From Lichina pygmaea (Eukaryota > Ascomycota > Lichinomycetes > Lichinales > Lichinaceae), in NCBI GenBank assembly GCA_963422465.1, contig OY730169.1, positions 4,774,001-4,838,000 of the forward strand: a stretch of 64,000 bases of DNA, read 5' to 3'. Numbering within the stretch: position 1 is the stretch's first letter; each line of letters begins with the position of its first letter. Shown here in pieces: positions 42,637 to 54,015 of this stretch. The position numbers and the translations under genes were made by a program. The notes under the pieces are model-generated. The model ran no database searches, was not told the origin of the DNA, and saw only the letters and a program-made list of their open reading frames with translations.

Positions 42637-44865
42637 TCAAGACCACCGAGACTGGCGTACAGGCCCGGTCTCTTGGTTCGGGTCGAGGGTCGAGCCGCCG
42701 TTGGCTTCCATCGGTGGCCAGGGAGCGTAAGGCGAGCCATCGAACCCTCCGGGCGTCGGTAGCTGACTTGCCGGCGCGTGCTCGAACCCGGGCGAGTAGT
42801 CCGTTTGCGGCTGATGCTCGACGCCGTGCATGGCATCCTGCTGCACGTAGGGGCCGTTACGAATGTTCGCGCCGACGCCGGCGCCGCCCGAGGCATAGCC
42901 GTAGTGGGATGACTGCCCTCCGTCCGCGTCCCATCCCGTCCAACCTGGGTCAGGACCGTCTTCTTGGTAGACGGTGCGCGGAGCCAGCCCCGCCGCGTCC
43001 TCACCTCGACGGCCGGCCACGTCGAAGCCGCCGCACCGATCGAAGGCCTCCGAACGGTCTCCTGAAGGGCGTTCGACGTCGGTCGGTATGTCCTGCGGAG
43101 ACCCGTAGGCTCCCTCGGCCGAGGTGTCGTGATTGGCGGGCCCCTTGAGGTAAGGGTCCCATATCGGCATGCCGTTGGGTGGCTGCGAGTCGCCCGTGGG
43201 TCTCCCGCGGCCGAACTTGGCCAGCGAGCCGTTGATGCCGGTCAACGACCACGCGAAGACGGCGACCTCGCGGATCGAGTTCATGAACTCCTCGATCGGT
43301 GGACCACGGACGGCCGGACTCGAGTCGAAGGTCGGGAGGTGTGGTCGGCTCGCGGCGAAGCTGGGCATGTAGTCGGCCGTGAACGGTCGCTGCGCTCCCG
43401 GGAACGGAGCAGGGGGCATCACCGGACTGGCGGCCCAGGGAGAGGCGAACAGACCGTTGGTGTAGACGGGTGAAGGGCTGCCGTAGCCGGACGAACTCGG
43501 GAGGGGCTGGGCTCGGCGTAGGATCACGACCAAGCCGTCGGACGTACACGACACCACCGCCTCGACCTCGATCCTCCGGTCTTCGGGCGGGGTGGCATTT
43601 CGCTGCGGTGGCGGCGGTGCCTGCGCGGACGGCTGCCGCTGCCGCTGTTGCCGTTGCTGTTGCCGTTGCTGCTGCGGCGACGTCCGCTTGTCCGGGCGCG
43701 ATGGTAAGGTCGGGATGGACGAGCTGCTGGAGGCCGCGGTCGCGGCATGGCCGAAGATAGCCTCGCTCGAGTCGTGACCGAGGTCGGTGCTGCCTCCGGA
43801 CGAGGTGACCGAGTTGCGATGACGGGACGTCGGCTCGTCCGCCTGCTCGCTGTCGGTGGAGCCGTCGAGGTGACCGTCCAGGTAGACGCCGCCGTCCTCC
43901 TCTTCCTCCTCGCTGCTCGTCCCGTCCGACATGAGCTCGTCCCGGCGCCGGTTCGGCCGCGGATCCCGAAAGCAGAAGCGCATGTAGGCGATCGAGTCGT
44001 TGGCCTTGGCGCTCTCGAGACAGCGGACGGCGTCGGCTAGACAGTTCTCCTGGATGCACTCGTAGAAGCTCTTCCCCTTGACCTCGTCCGCACCGACGCC
44101 TAGGACGGTCGACAGCGCGTTGGTGGCGTACATGACGGCCAGGGTCCGGGTGAATCTGTTCAGGAACATGGCCGCTCGAGGCTCGTGCGGGTTGGGCCTC
44201 GGCCGCTGGGAGAACTTGCTCGAGAGCAGCGATAGCATGTGATATCGTGGATCCCGCGGCTTGGAGGCGAAGAGGCGTCGGACCATGGGCGCATCCACGG
44301 CACGTTCTACTCGTCACCGTTCGCGGTCAGATCTCGCGGCCGACACAACGCTCATCGCCATCAGCGGCGACGAGAACGACAAGGACGACAAGGACGACGA
44401 CGGGTCGTCAGGCCAAGGAGTCGTACATCTCTCCCGTCCCACTTACTCTGACTCCGCATGCCTCGGTGGTAGACGCTCGTGCTCGCGACCAAGACATCGT
44501 ACACGACCGTGAAGACGCACTCGCACCCTACCCACTGGCCATCTTTGTTCCTGATGCGACAGTAGGACAAGACGGCAGCTTTGTCGAGTTCGACTCCTCG
44601 GCCATGCACGTCTCGAGCAAAGGGGACCTCGGCCGGATGGAAATACTCGAAGCACGATTTCCCCACGACGTCCTCCGGCCAGTATCCGAGGATATCGTTG
44701 ATGGAGCTCGAGGCGTACAGGACCCGGGCGTCTGTCGACAAGTCTACGCAAGATCCACGGTCAGCCGCTTCCTACACCACAGACCCTCGGCCCCGTGACA
44801 GCTCGAGGCCCCGAGCACGAGCACGAGCACCACGCACCGTGTATGGAAATGAAGGTGGTCTCCAT
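42637..44865 (-). CDS. two-PAS-domain protein
   Basis: Three exons (44838-44865, 44447-44743, 42637-44306) give 664 residues. The first PAS domain is METTFISIHDLSTDARVLYA through SSSINDILGYWPEDVVGKSC and SYCRIRNKDGQWVGCECVFT. The second includes FLNRFTRTLAVMYATNALST, VLGVGADEVKGKSFYECIQE and IAYMRFCFRDPR. A long disordered region follows with Glu, Gln and Ser/Pro runs, then a conserved-looking ALSTV-free segment (EFMNSIREVAVFAWSLTGIN). PAS folds bind ligands or partner proteins and serve in light, redox or oxygen sensing. No DNA-binding domain is visible, so calling it a transcription factor would be a guess. The 28-nt first exon was found by joining a GTGCGT donor to a GTAG acceptor. Confidence 0.82.
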
Positions 44866-47787
44866 CGCTCCCGGCACCGACGTCGACCGAGCCTCGTCGA
44901 ACGATCTGAAACGCCGTCGCCCTCCTGGCCGCACCTCCCGTAGCAATTATATCTCTGACGACGCGATGCTTGTCGTCGCTGCGCTGTGGAATCGCCGTGT
45001 CGATCCAACACGGGCCGGAGATGGCTGAGGGCCAAGTTGCTTGGGAGGAGGAGGAGGAGGAGGAGGAGGAGGAGGAGGAGGCGGTATGCGGGCAGAGAGT
45101 CCTCCCTTCGAGTCGTACGCCACCCGACTCTTGCGCTCTGGCGCTCTGGCGCTCTCGTCCTCTCTTGTCCAGCGTCGTGAAACTTGAGGGGTCATGTAAC
45201 ACCGCGCCGAGACGACCTTCTTCCTGTTCCGGCGAGAAAGCTCCAGCAGAGGGCGGTCGATCACTCCCTGTCGTGTGGAACCTGACGCCGGTCGAGACGT
45301 TGCAGGAGGGCAGGCAGCTGCACCGTCATGGGCGAAACGAACCAAGGGGCCGGCGAAGTCACTGTAGCCGAGGGCCAGGGCGAGGGGCTCACCTTATCAG
45401 CCTCTACCTTGTCCCCCGGTTTACCGATTGACCGTACATCCTTTCGATGACCGGTGCAAGCGGGGATCAAGCATGGACCAGCGCAACAGTCGGAGACATA
45501 TGGACGAAGGGACAACGTCAAGGGCTGCATGTCGCAGATCACGTGACGAGGCACTACACGGCGTCTCGAGTAACAACGACGAACCGAACGAGACGACGTA
45601 GGGAGGACTCCGACGGTCCGAAGCCGTTGGCCCGCACGCCAATGCCGCAAGGGAAGGAGCTGGGCTCTGGCAGTTGCCGAAGGGCCCGACTTCGGGCCGG
45701 TACGTAACGTACCGTTGTCCAATGTCGTACAATACGTACGTATGTACGGAGTACTCCGTACGGAGTACGTATGTACCGTACCGTACTGTACCGAAGTACG
45801 TACGAGGTACGTAGCGGGTACATACGTAGACCCGCGCCCGAGCGCGCTTTCGGGGAAGACGTGAAGGAGGGCCGGGGGTGGTTTGGCCTCGACTTGACCG
45901 CCCTTGGACCTGAATAGCCAATGCAGGATGCGGCAGTAGCATCGACAGCAGCAGCATAAGCAGCAGCAGCGGCAGCCGGGAGAGGAGGAGCAGCCGCCAC
46001 GGCCAAGTCTCAGCCGGCGAGCTTGTTCTTCTGTACCGTACGTAGCCTCTGATCCGACCTTCAAGCCATCGATGACGTTGTATTCCTGTCTGCAGCCCGA
46101 GGAAGGCTGTTGGAGTGGCGAGTGGCGATTGGGACGGCTGAATGGGCTACTGCAACTTGAGGGGTCGATAGATGACGCTCGGTGCAGGAGAGCAGCACCA
46201 CAGTTGACGTCGACGCCGCCGAGGACGTGATTTTCTATGGCAAGCGTTCTCTTGCGGCATGTGCGAGAGGTCAGCTTTGATTGATCGAGGGAGAACTACT
46301 GTCGACACAGGGACGTCGACCAACGCGCACAAAACGGCCCCGAGTGTCGATTCCAAATATATACAGGCGTAAGCGCAGTACTCGTACATACGTACGGAGT
46401 AGTACGCCGTGAATACGTATGTATAATCCCCGCCATCCGCCATCTCGGACTGCCGTTTCGTGAAGTCTCGACCCACTCTCGGCCGTTTCTTTCGTTCTGT
46501 CCTATCCTCTTCCATTCAGCAAACAAGCCGAGTACCTCATACGCTTCGTACGAGGCAACTTAAGTTACGTGCAGTGTCGCAGTGGCCAAAGCCCGTGATA
46601 TCAGAAGAGAATCCATCCATTTGGCGGCGCGGAAACTTACATCCGACCTGACTGCCGTACCCAAAAGTGCCATACTGGTAGTAGTACGTACGTACAAGGA
46701 GGGAGCGTACTTCGATACTTTGTACAGCAGGGAGACCTCTCTACGTACGTACATACGGAAAGGGCAAAGGCGACATCAAGAATCGTTGGAAGATCGACCA
46801 AACGATAGACCAATCAGAAAGCTAGAAGGACAGCTGACCGATCACCTGAAGGATGCTAGAACCATGCTAGCCGTTCAGTAGATTGTGGAGAGATTCAGAA
46901 TCCAACGCTCAGAAACAATGGAGTCTTGATTGACTTGGCTTCACCTTTGCCAAGGCGTCGCAAGGGAAGAAAGTCTTCGAATTTCCACGTCGTTTCTGCG
47001 AAAAGGCTTTCAATGTCAAAAGACATGGTGTACGTACGTACCGATCTTCATCGAATGAAGATTGTGGAGGGGTAAGCGAGGCTTCATTATTTCAGATATC
47101 TTAATCCAGGTTTCGGCGCGTTCATCCGTAAGTTGGTCTTCCAACTTCTTAACTATCATAAGTGGAGCTCCTGTGAAATGGCTACAGTAGCAGAAGTGGA
47201 GCGGCACTAACACCGCGTGGTACTTTCACAATTGCGTAATCGCATGTACAAGGTCAGGGGGCAGAGATGATAGGAAATTTTCCAGTAGAAAATACCTTGA
47301 CAAAGTAGACTTATGTTATGAAGTGGAGATATCTTGTACCAAGAAATCCCTGTCATTTCTGCTCACTGTTCTCAAACATACGAGTAGAAGCGCTCGTGCA
47401 TGTACGGTGTACGACTAAGGGCATCAGAGTAATTGTGTCATCGCAGGGATAATGCTGGCTGAGCACCTGTCAGGCCACATATAAAGAGGACCATTTTCCC
47501 ACTTTGTCTCACTTCTTCTCACTCGTTCTCAGTACATACATACTTTGTATCCTACTCGCCTCACTTGTTCTCAGCAACTTGTACGGAGAGTACACACCCT
47601 CGAGCCACAATGTGTAAGGAGCTCATCAGTGACCGAGCGCTTAGCCGAGCATGTCGGGCTGACTAAGCAGGTCGCGCGCAGCCGCACCTATATATGCAAG
47701 TCACGAGGTGTTGGGCTAGTGCCCAACACAGTAGTCTTTTGGCTCAAGCGCTCCGTAGCCAACTTGTGACCGACTGCGCGTGACACA
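44866..47787. other. intergenic, GTAC-palindrome rich
   Basis: 2.9 kb without a believable gene. It has a GGA repeat tract (45043-45080) and a 120-bp block made almost entirely of TACG, GTAC and GGAGTACTCC units (45720-45840), with similar shorter blocks at 46385-46415, 46685-46755 and 47030-47042. Sequence right of about 47200 is AT-richer and grades into the decayed caspase-like gene. Confidence 0.5.
45745..45760. repeat. perfect 16-bp palindrome TACGGAGTACTCCGTA
   Basis: An exact self-complementary 16-mer inside the densest GTAC block. Partial forms occur at about 19353 (TACGGAGTACTCC) and 46395 (TACGGAGTA). Confidence 0.9.
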
Positions 47788-48874
47788 ATGTCCACTATCA
47801 ACTCCAAGTCCAACATCGCGAGGATCAAGTGAATTTTCAAAGCTGCTGTCTACGATCATCTGAAGAAGTACTTGAACATCATAACATTCAGCATAAGGTT
47901 TGACCTCGATGATAGCAGTGCTGAGGACAGTTCAAAAGCTTTCACAAATATGGTAGACACACTTGGGTATCCCACCACTAACAAAGTCATCATCACCCAG
48001 GACTGTGAAGTCCCTGGTATTATGGTCATGAGACTGGTCACAGACATCCTAAGCAAATATGATGTGTACCCCAGATGAACTTTTTGTGATTGGCTATTCC
48101 TCTGGCCGTGGCATAACAATACACAACTACCTTTTCTTCTTGAACAATACAGGATTACAAAAATTCATGTTTGAGCAGTTGTTGGGACTACTAATTGATT
48201 GGTGCAAGAACAGTCTAGTCCACACTGACATAATCCTTCTACTCAACAGCTGTTATAGTGGCATAGCCACTAGAGACAGAGAAAAAACAACGAGAATTGT
48301 CAAGATCTGCGTGGTGGTTGAAGCCAAAAAGTTGGCTCTAGAAACCACACAGGAGTGACCAGCAAACACATTCACTGCAAGGTTTGTTGCAGAGGTCATG
48401 AGATCTCTCGGTCGGGGCGAAAGAACTATCCAGTTCTCTGCCATCATGGCTCACTTGAGACGCAAAGGAAGTCAAGCCTGAAGAGCGAAGTACTGATTAC
48501 TTGTCAGAATGCACCCCCTCAAGATCCCATCTTTCAAGGCGTGTCTGACAGCAACAACTCAGCTCAACAGCCAGAACCGCCACCGGTGCATCTTCTCAGC
48601 ATTATCGGCAGAGCTGCTAGATACTACTCTGAGCACAGACCTGAGGGCCGTGTTCACGGTCTATCTTGGGGATAGTTTGATTGGAAACAACAAGATCAAG
48701 CACGTCGTCCTGTGGATAGATAGGCTGCCTTCTGATCTCGGCACAGAAGTAGACGCGATATACCAGGCCAGCTTCACCCTGACACTGGAGATCACGTCCC
48801 GAAATCGACTGGGCTACATCCGAGGTGCGCGACAGGGGTTCACGCCGCTACCGCTGTGGCCGGTACAGAACTGA
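47788..48874 (+). pseudogene. decayed caspase-domain (C14-like) gene
   Basis: Three frames together resemble a fungal caspase-like protein. The start is MSTINSKSNIARI. Then come SIRFDLDDSSAEDSSKAFTN, MVDTLGYPTTNKVIITQDCE, ELFVIGYSSGRGITIH (region of the catalytic His motif) and ILLLNSCYSGIATRDREKTT (region of the catalytic Cys motif), followed by a C-terminal EVMRSLGRGERTIQFSAIMA-like region. Several breaks interrupt it and both catalytic motifs are altered, so I consider it dead. Fungal caspase-like genes often belong to large, rapidly decaying families linked to heterokaryon incompatibility. AT-enriched sequence and transposon neighbours fit decay by point mutation. Family assignment is from motif recognition only. 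Confidence 0.75.
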
Positions 48875-49411
48875 ACATTCCTTGTGGGGGAAGGTCGGGC
48901 CATGCGAAAAAGGAAGGCCAGGAGTGACACGTGAGTCTTCAATCGCTGTACGTAACGTACATGCTGGTTATATTTCTGTTGTGTTTCATACTCACACTAC
49001 CTCAAACAGGAATAGCTCGAGGGATATATACATCTCACTCCCACGCAGTACTACTCGTACTCCAGTTTTCTCGCTATACCCGTGCCATGGGGGAGTATTA
49101 CCCCCCCCCCCCCCTTCTCCTGTCCCTTCGGTACTGTACGTCTCTCCGCCAGGAGGGGTGTTGGACAGTTCAATGACCCAGACAGTTCAATGATCGCTTC
49201 CTTGTCAGAATCAACCGCAATGTCTATAACTCCACAACACAACAACTAAATAAAGATGTAAGTGGCTCATATGATTCCTATACTTCTGTACTATCGTCTC
49301 TGAAGTTATAAGCTTCTCTAGATTTTTGTGGTGTTGCTGAGAAGTCATCATAGTGGTCGCTCAACAAGAGGATTCCAGCAACATCAATTTTACAACAATT
49401 ATAACTCCACA

Positions 49412-49424
49412 ACTAGATAGACAA
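49412..49424. repeat. LINE copy 2 target-site duplication, left
   Basis: ACTAGATAGACAA, identical to 50253-50265. Two more bases upstream (CA) also match if the tail boundary is shifted. Confidence 0.9.
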
Positions 49425-50252
49425 TTCCGGGCCAGAACCCCCAACAGTGGGCCAAAACAATCCTGTGGCCACGAAGAACCATGGAGGACTCGACGGCAAG
49501 GCTCGGCATCCCCCCGTGGTCTGATGGACCACCCCCGCCCCCCGCCGTCACCACGCCGAACAACCCCCTTCCGCGGTCAGTTTGGCAGGCATACCAGCTG
49601 GCAGGACAATGGTGCTGGGAGCGCTGGCACCAACTGCATGGAGGCCCCCCGCCAACAACACAGATGCTGGACCCGGACCCCGGAGGCGGAGACAACTGGA
49701 AGCCCAGCAAGATGCCGTACCGGTCGGCCCTCCGGTTACACGCCGGCCTCTCGAAGGCGCAGAGCAGTATTCTGACACAGGTCCGCGCAGGCAAGATTGG
49801 ACTGGCGGCATTCCTCTGCAAACGACGGGTACCTGGCTTCCCCACACCGGCGTGCAGCTGTGGAGCGCCGTGGGAGACAGCCAAACACGTGGTTCTAGAC
49901 TGCCCACGCCTTCTCCGAGTGCGGCGAAGCCTGTATCTAGCAGCTGCCACCACTGACTACCAGGCTTTGACATCCCGACCACGGCCCGCCGCCGCCCTCA
50001 TAGCGTGGATCCTCCGACAAGGCATTCTCCCCCAGTTCTCCTGGGCTCAGGAGCAGCTGGAAGCTGGCTGCTAGCCAGCCACCCCCCATGTTCTACAGCA
50101 TCTCGACAGGATAGTGCCGGCCAGGCACTGCAGAAGGAGGTTTTTCACCCTAGCAGGCCTAGGGTTTTCCTTGCTTAATTTTCATGGCTGACCCAGCATA
50201 GTCTAGATAACTAGCACTAGAATGGAGTAGGAATACCAATAACCAATAACCA
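49425..50252 (+). mobile_element. LINE retrotransposon, 5'-truncated (copy 2)
   Basis: An 828-bp plus-strand fragment of the same LINE as copy 1, flanked by perfect 13-bp duplications ACTAGATAGACAA (49412-49424 and 50253-50265). It ends in the identical AATACCAATAACCAATAACC tail. The open frame 49481-50074 encodes the C-terminal ~197 residues with about ten differences from copy 1, including the CSCGAPWETAKHVVLDCPR knuckle. It is inserted inside inverted-arm element C, so it is younger than that element. Confidence 0.93.
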
Positions 50253-50265
50253 ACTAGATAGACAA
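50253..50265. repeat. LINE copy 2 target-site duplication, right
   Basis: ACTAGATAGACAA, directly after the AATAACC repeat tail of the LINE. Confidence 0.9.
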
Positions 50266-50668
50266 GTAGTAATTTTTATGTGTCTATCTGATTCCCCTAC
50301 TCTTATAGTGCTATCCTTAAACTGTAGACTCTCCTGATTTTGCTGAGTGGTGTTGCTGAGTCACACTACTATGACCAGTGCGACGGACAGCTTGTAAAAC
50401 TCAGGGGCGAACACACGAGTACTGTAGACTTGTGTCGTGACACTGTACGGAGTACATTGCTCTGTGTCATGTACGCCCTCCTCCTGTGAGTTACGACAGT
50501 GTCCGTCGTCTCGCTCTTATTTTCGACGCCGTGAATATCACTCTCTCGTCTGCTGGCAGCTGAACTGCATCCAGACTTCCATCTCGCGAGCAATCAGATG
50601 ATGCAAGCGATCACTTCTCTTTGCGTATATGAACGATTCTCCGTGTCACTGAAGTAGTACTACAAGTA

Positions 50669-51475
50669 CCCGTGCCCATGAGGGGGCAATACCCCCCTCC
50701 TCCCGCCCCTTCGGTACGTCCGGAACACCCCCTCCTCCGTAGGGGGTGTCTATCACCGGTACGATACTATCACCGGTCCAATACATTTTCTGGATAGAGT
50801 CAACTGCAATACACATAACTCCACAACAAAGCGACTATATAGAAATATAAGTGGCTGGTTTGATTCCTCTACATCTCCTCTACAATCTGTGAAGATCTAG
50901 GCTTCTCTAGATTTTTGTGGCATTACTGAGAAGTTACAGTAGTTATCGCTCAAGGATAGATTCCCAGCAACATCAATTTCATAACACTTATAACTCCACA
51001 ACCAGATAGACAACCCATGATTTTTATGTGCCCATCCGATTCTCCTGCTCTTTTACTATCATCCCTGAGGCTACAAGCCTTTCTTGATCTTGCTGGCGTT
51101 GTTGAGTAGCTGCTGTAGCTACTGTGACTACCTTAGCTACCATAGAAACTTGAGTTGCTCGCTTCACTTCTCTCAGATATGTGCACTTTTCATCACTCCT
51201 TCTTGGTTTATAGTTCTTCCACTACCATGGCTTGAGAAAAGGCCTACAACTTCAGAGATTATAGTGCAGAAGCAGGCGAATCAAATAAGCCACTTACATT
51301 TCTATTCAGTGGTTGTGGTGTGGAGTTATATACATTGCAGTTGACCCTATCTACAAAATGTATTGGACCGGTGATAGTATCGTACCGGTGATAGACACCC
51401 CCTACGGAGGAGGGGGTGTTCCGGACGTACCGAAGGGGCGGGAGGAGGGGGGTATTGCCCCCCCATGGGCACGGG
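50669..51475. mobile_element. inverted-arm TA element, copy B
   Basis: An 807-bp element flanked by TA (50667-50668, 51476-51477). It starts CCCGTGCCCATGAGGGGGCA and ends with the near complement. Arms of about 230 bp (50669-50900, 51247-51475) carry the subterminal hairpin ACACCCCCT...AGGGGGTGT (50725-50749) and the paired iterons CTATCACCGG spaced 17 bp apart (about 50749-50776). The shared ATAACTCCACAAC motif is present. The centre has no transposase. Confidence 0.87.
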
Positions 51476-51806
51476 TAGTATGGAAGTACTCGTCATGAAT
51501 GTCCATGCTACGTTACGTACCTCCGTACGTAACGTACGTATGTACGTATTACTGCCGTTTCTTATCCACCGTCGAGCCTTGCAGCATCGGCTAAGAGGGG
51601 TCGCCTGCAGCGCCGTGCGGTAGCTTGTCCTGACCGTTGAAACCATTAACCGGTTCGCAACTTTAACCACGGTCCGGCCGCTCGTGCATGCTCTGCCGTC
51701 TTCAGAACAAGGACTTGGTCGGAAACGCAGAGAGCCTACCGTGTGACGAAGGAGGAGGAGAGCTCTTCGAAAGCGGTTTAGCCCCCTTCCTCCCCGCGCC
51801 GGAGGG

Positions 51807-54015
51807 ATGCAGGTGTCTGCCCACGCGTCATCTGAAGGCATTGTTGCGCCGGATGATGAGCTTCCGCAGCTGAGGTGTACCCTACAGTTGTCGGTCGGTT
51901 ACATTCATACTCGACCGAAGAGGAGAGAGGTCATCGGATCTGCTTGTGGGAGAGCTGTACCGTATGAGCTGGATCGGCTGACGCGCTAAATATTCTCTGT
52001 AGCACTCGCCGGGGAGGCAAAACGGTTAGATATCGCCAAGACGTCCCAGCCCCCCAGCTCGTCGTCTCCGAGGATCTGCATCCGATTGGAGGAATGCCAG
52101 GCTGTGGCGCGATGATGAATCTGTGTGTTGCTGACATCGAGAAGACCAGCTCTTTGATGTCGCTTTCTACCCGTACGTCGCACCCGGAGTCGACCCGTTC
52201 TTTGCCGTTACCGGAGGATGTGAAGTTGGTGGCCCTTGCTCTGCATCGCGTGCTGCAGGCATTGGTGCTGATGACGCATAGACCGTGATCCTCCGACCTG
52301 CCCGAGACGAGGAGAAGCCAGTCGAGGTGGTCAGACACTTCGTGGATGAAGATGTACGCCGTCGGAATCCTACGGGAAGACGAGCTTCGCGTCTCTAGCC
52401 TGACCGGCCAGGGAAGCCAGAGGCAGGTCTGAACAGCTGCGCGTGGACCAAGGATGCCGACGGCGGTCGGCCGTGGATCTGTGTAGCCGGCGCCCTGCCC
52501 AAAATCAGTGTCCTGGATGTGCTCAGGGGAACGCTGGTCAAGGTGCGGTAGGCCCCGTCGCTTTCAGCGCTGCTTTCCGAGCCGTTTCCGGATGTCCCCC
52601 GGTCACTAGGGCTGGAGTAAGGAGCGTACGCTGAACCACATGCTGCAGACATTGATCGGTCATGGAGGTGTACGCCATCAGTCATCCCCTTGGCCGCATC
52701 ATGCGGCCCGAGGCCCGTTGTCTGACGCATGAGTCAGGCCATCAATGACCTCGCCGTGTCTCCGGCGTCTCCGCAGATCATTGCGTCAGCGTCGCAGGAT
52801 GGGACCGTCAGGGTATGGTCCCTCGAGGATCGACATCGTGCGCAGCCCTGTGCGGTGATCTGCGCAGCCGAGGGGCGCCAGAGCCACGTCCTGACTGTGG
52901 TCTGTGCAGTACTTTCCTTGAAGTTGGCGAAGGCGTGCATGTGCGGCTGCTGAACGACCTCGCCCGTGCAGGCCTTTCATGCCAGCGGACGTTATCTTCT
53001 CTCGGCCGGCATAGACTGCTCGGTGAACCTGGTACGTAGACTGCATCTGGACCCGTTGTTCGTAGGAAGGAGATTCGTGCGCCGACTGCGAGAGCAGTGG
53101 GCCTTACCCGTCCTTCCCAACGCCGACACCGGGACCGACCATCCCACGACGATCCATTTTCCGCATTTCTCCTCGTCTGCCGTGCATTCAGACTACATCG
53201 ATTGGTATGAGGCTCTGACCGTCCGTCCCCTTGTCTACCCACTAACTTAAGCTTTCGTCCTCCCCCCCCCCAGTGTCATGTTCTATGGTGATCTCATCCT
53301 GTCCAAGTGCGCGAGGGAGGGCAAGATCGTGCTTTGGCGCGTCAAGGGCTTCTCCTCGTCCGCTCCTCCGCCATCCCATGCCGACGCTCCCATCGCGCGG
53401 CTGCACGAGCCCACGCGCTCGGCCTTCGGCGACGCCGGCTACGAACGACTCCTTCAATTCCGCCTGCCACAAGTCGAGCCCTTCTACATCCGATTCGGTC
53501 TCTTTGCGCAGCCCTTGAAGCACCCTGTTCTGGCCGGCGGCAACAACGTCAGCACCGTCTTCCTGTGGGATCTCCAGCAGCTGCTCGACCGTGGTTCGGC
53601 CACGACCGACCCGTTTCTTTCGTCTCGGCACACGAGATCCCAGACTTCTGGCGGCGGCGGCGGCGGCGGCGGCAGCACCAGCACCAGCAAGACATTGCAC
53701 GTCAAGACCGAAAACGACCACGACACCAGCAGCAAAAACAACAACAAGGATAGGATCAGGAGCAATACTTCCGAGACCCCGACCGACAACACCGCCCTCT
53801 CGGACCCGTTCCAGCTCGTGCACTCCCACACGCGCCACACGCTCTCCTTGCCGAGGGACCCCAAGAGCCGCTTCGCGATCCGGAACATCGCCTGGAGCCC
53901 TGGCGGCGAGTGGATGGTGGCCGTCGGCGACCGGTGCGCCATAGGGCTCTTTGGTCGATGGCAGGACGACGAGGAATACGTACGGAACGGACGGCGTCGT
54001 GTCGAGACGAATTAA
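51807..54015 (+). CDS. eed: EED/ESC homologue, Polycomb PRC2 WD40 subunit
   Basis: Exons I can fix in frame are ...-52224, 52282-52353, 52399-52542, 52649-52669, 52738-52899, 52972-53031, 53098-53204 and 53274-54015. They read LFDVAFYPYVAPGVDPFFAV, TVILRPARDEEKPVEVVRHF, GLNSCAWTKDADGGRPWICV, TLIGHGGAINDLAVSPASPQ, IASASQDGTVRVWSLED, AFHASGRYLLSAGIDCSVNL, TTIHFPHFSSSAVHSDYIDC and VMFYGDLILSKCAREGKIVL W. This is the blade order of EED, which binds H3K27me3 and stimulates the methyltransferase of PRC2. The C terminus FAIRNIAWSPGGEWMVAVGD RCAIGLFGRW fits. The insert near 53640-53810 is Gly/Asn-rich. The N-terminal exon is uncertain: ATG 51807 (MQVSAHASSEGIVAPDDELP) is my best start, and the splice between it and about 52150 is unresolved. 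Confidence 0.88.

Larger units (their letters stand above)
49079..50375. mobile_element. inverted-arm TA element, copy C, half lost and hit by a LINE
   Basis: The left end CCCGTGCCATGGGGGAGTAT follows TA at 49077-49078 and matches the ends of copies A and B. The arm contains a degenerate hairpin (about 49140-49165), paired GACAGTTCAATGA repeats 17 bp apart (about 49166-49195) and the shared motif ATAACTCCACAAC. The LINE copy 2 is inserted at 49412-49424. After it, similarity to copy B resumes (AATTTTTATGTGTCTATCTG, then a GCTGAG segment) to about 50375, where it stops. The right arm is missing. Confidence 0.7.

Noticed and set aside
43001-44317. 438-codon frame antiparallel-phase to the PAS gene exon
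   Set aside because: A shadow frame of a GC-rich coding exon. The PAS frame carries the domains and splices cleanly.
46780-47160. Similar peptides KLEGQLTD and KLEDQLTD on opposite strands
   Set aside because: The underlying DNA matches at only about two thirds of positions over 27 bp, within chance for this search.
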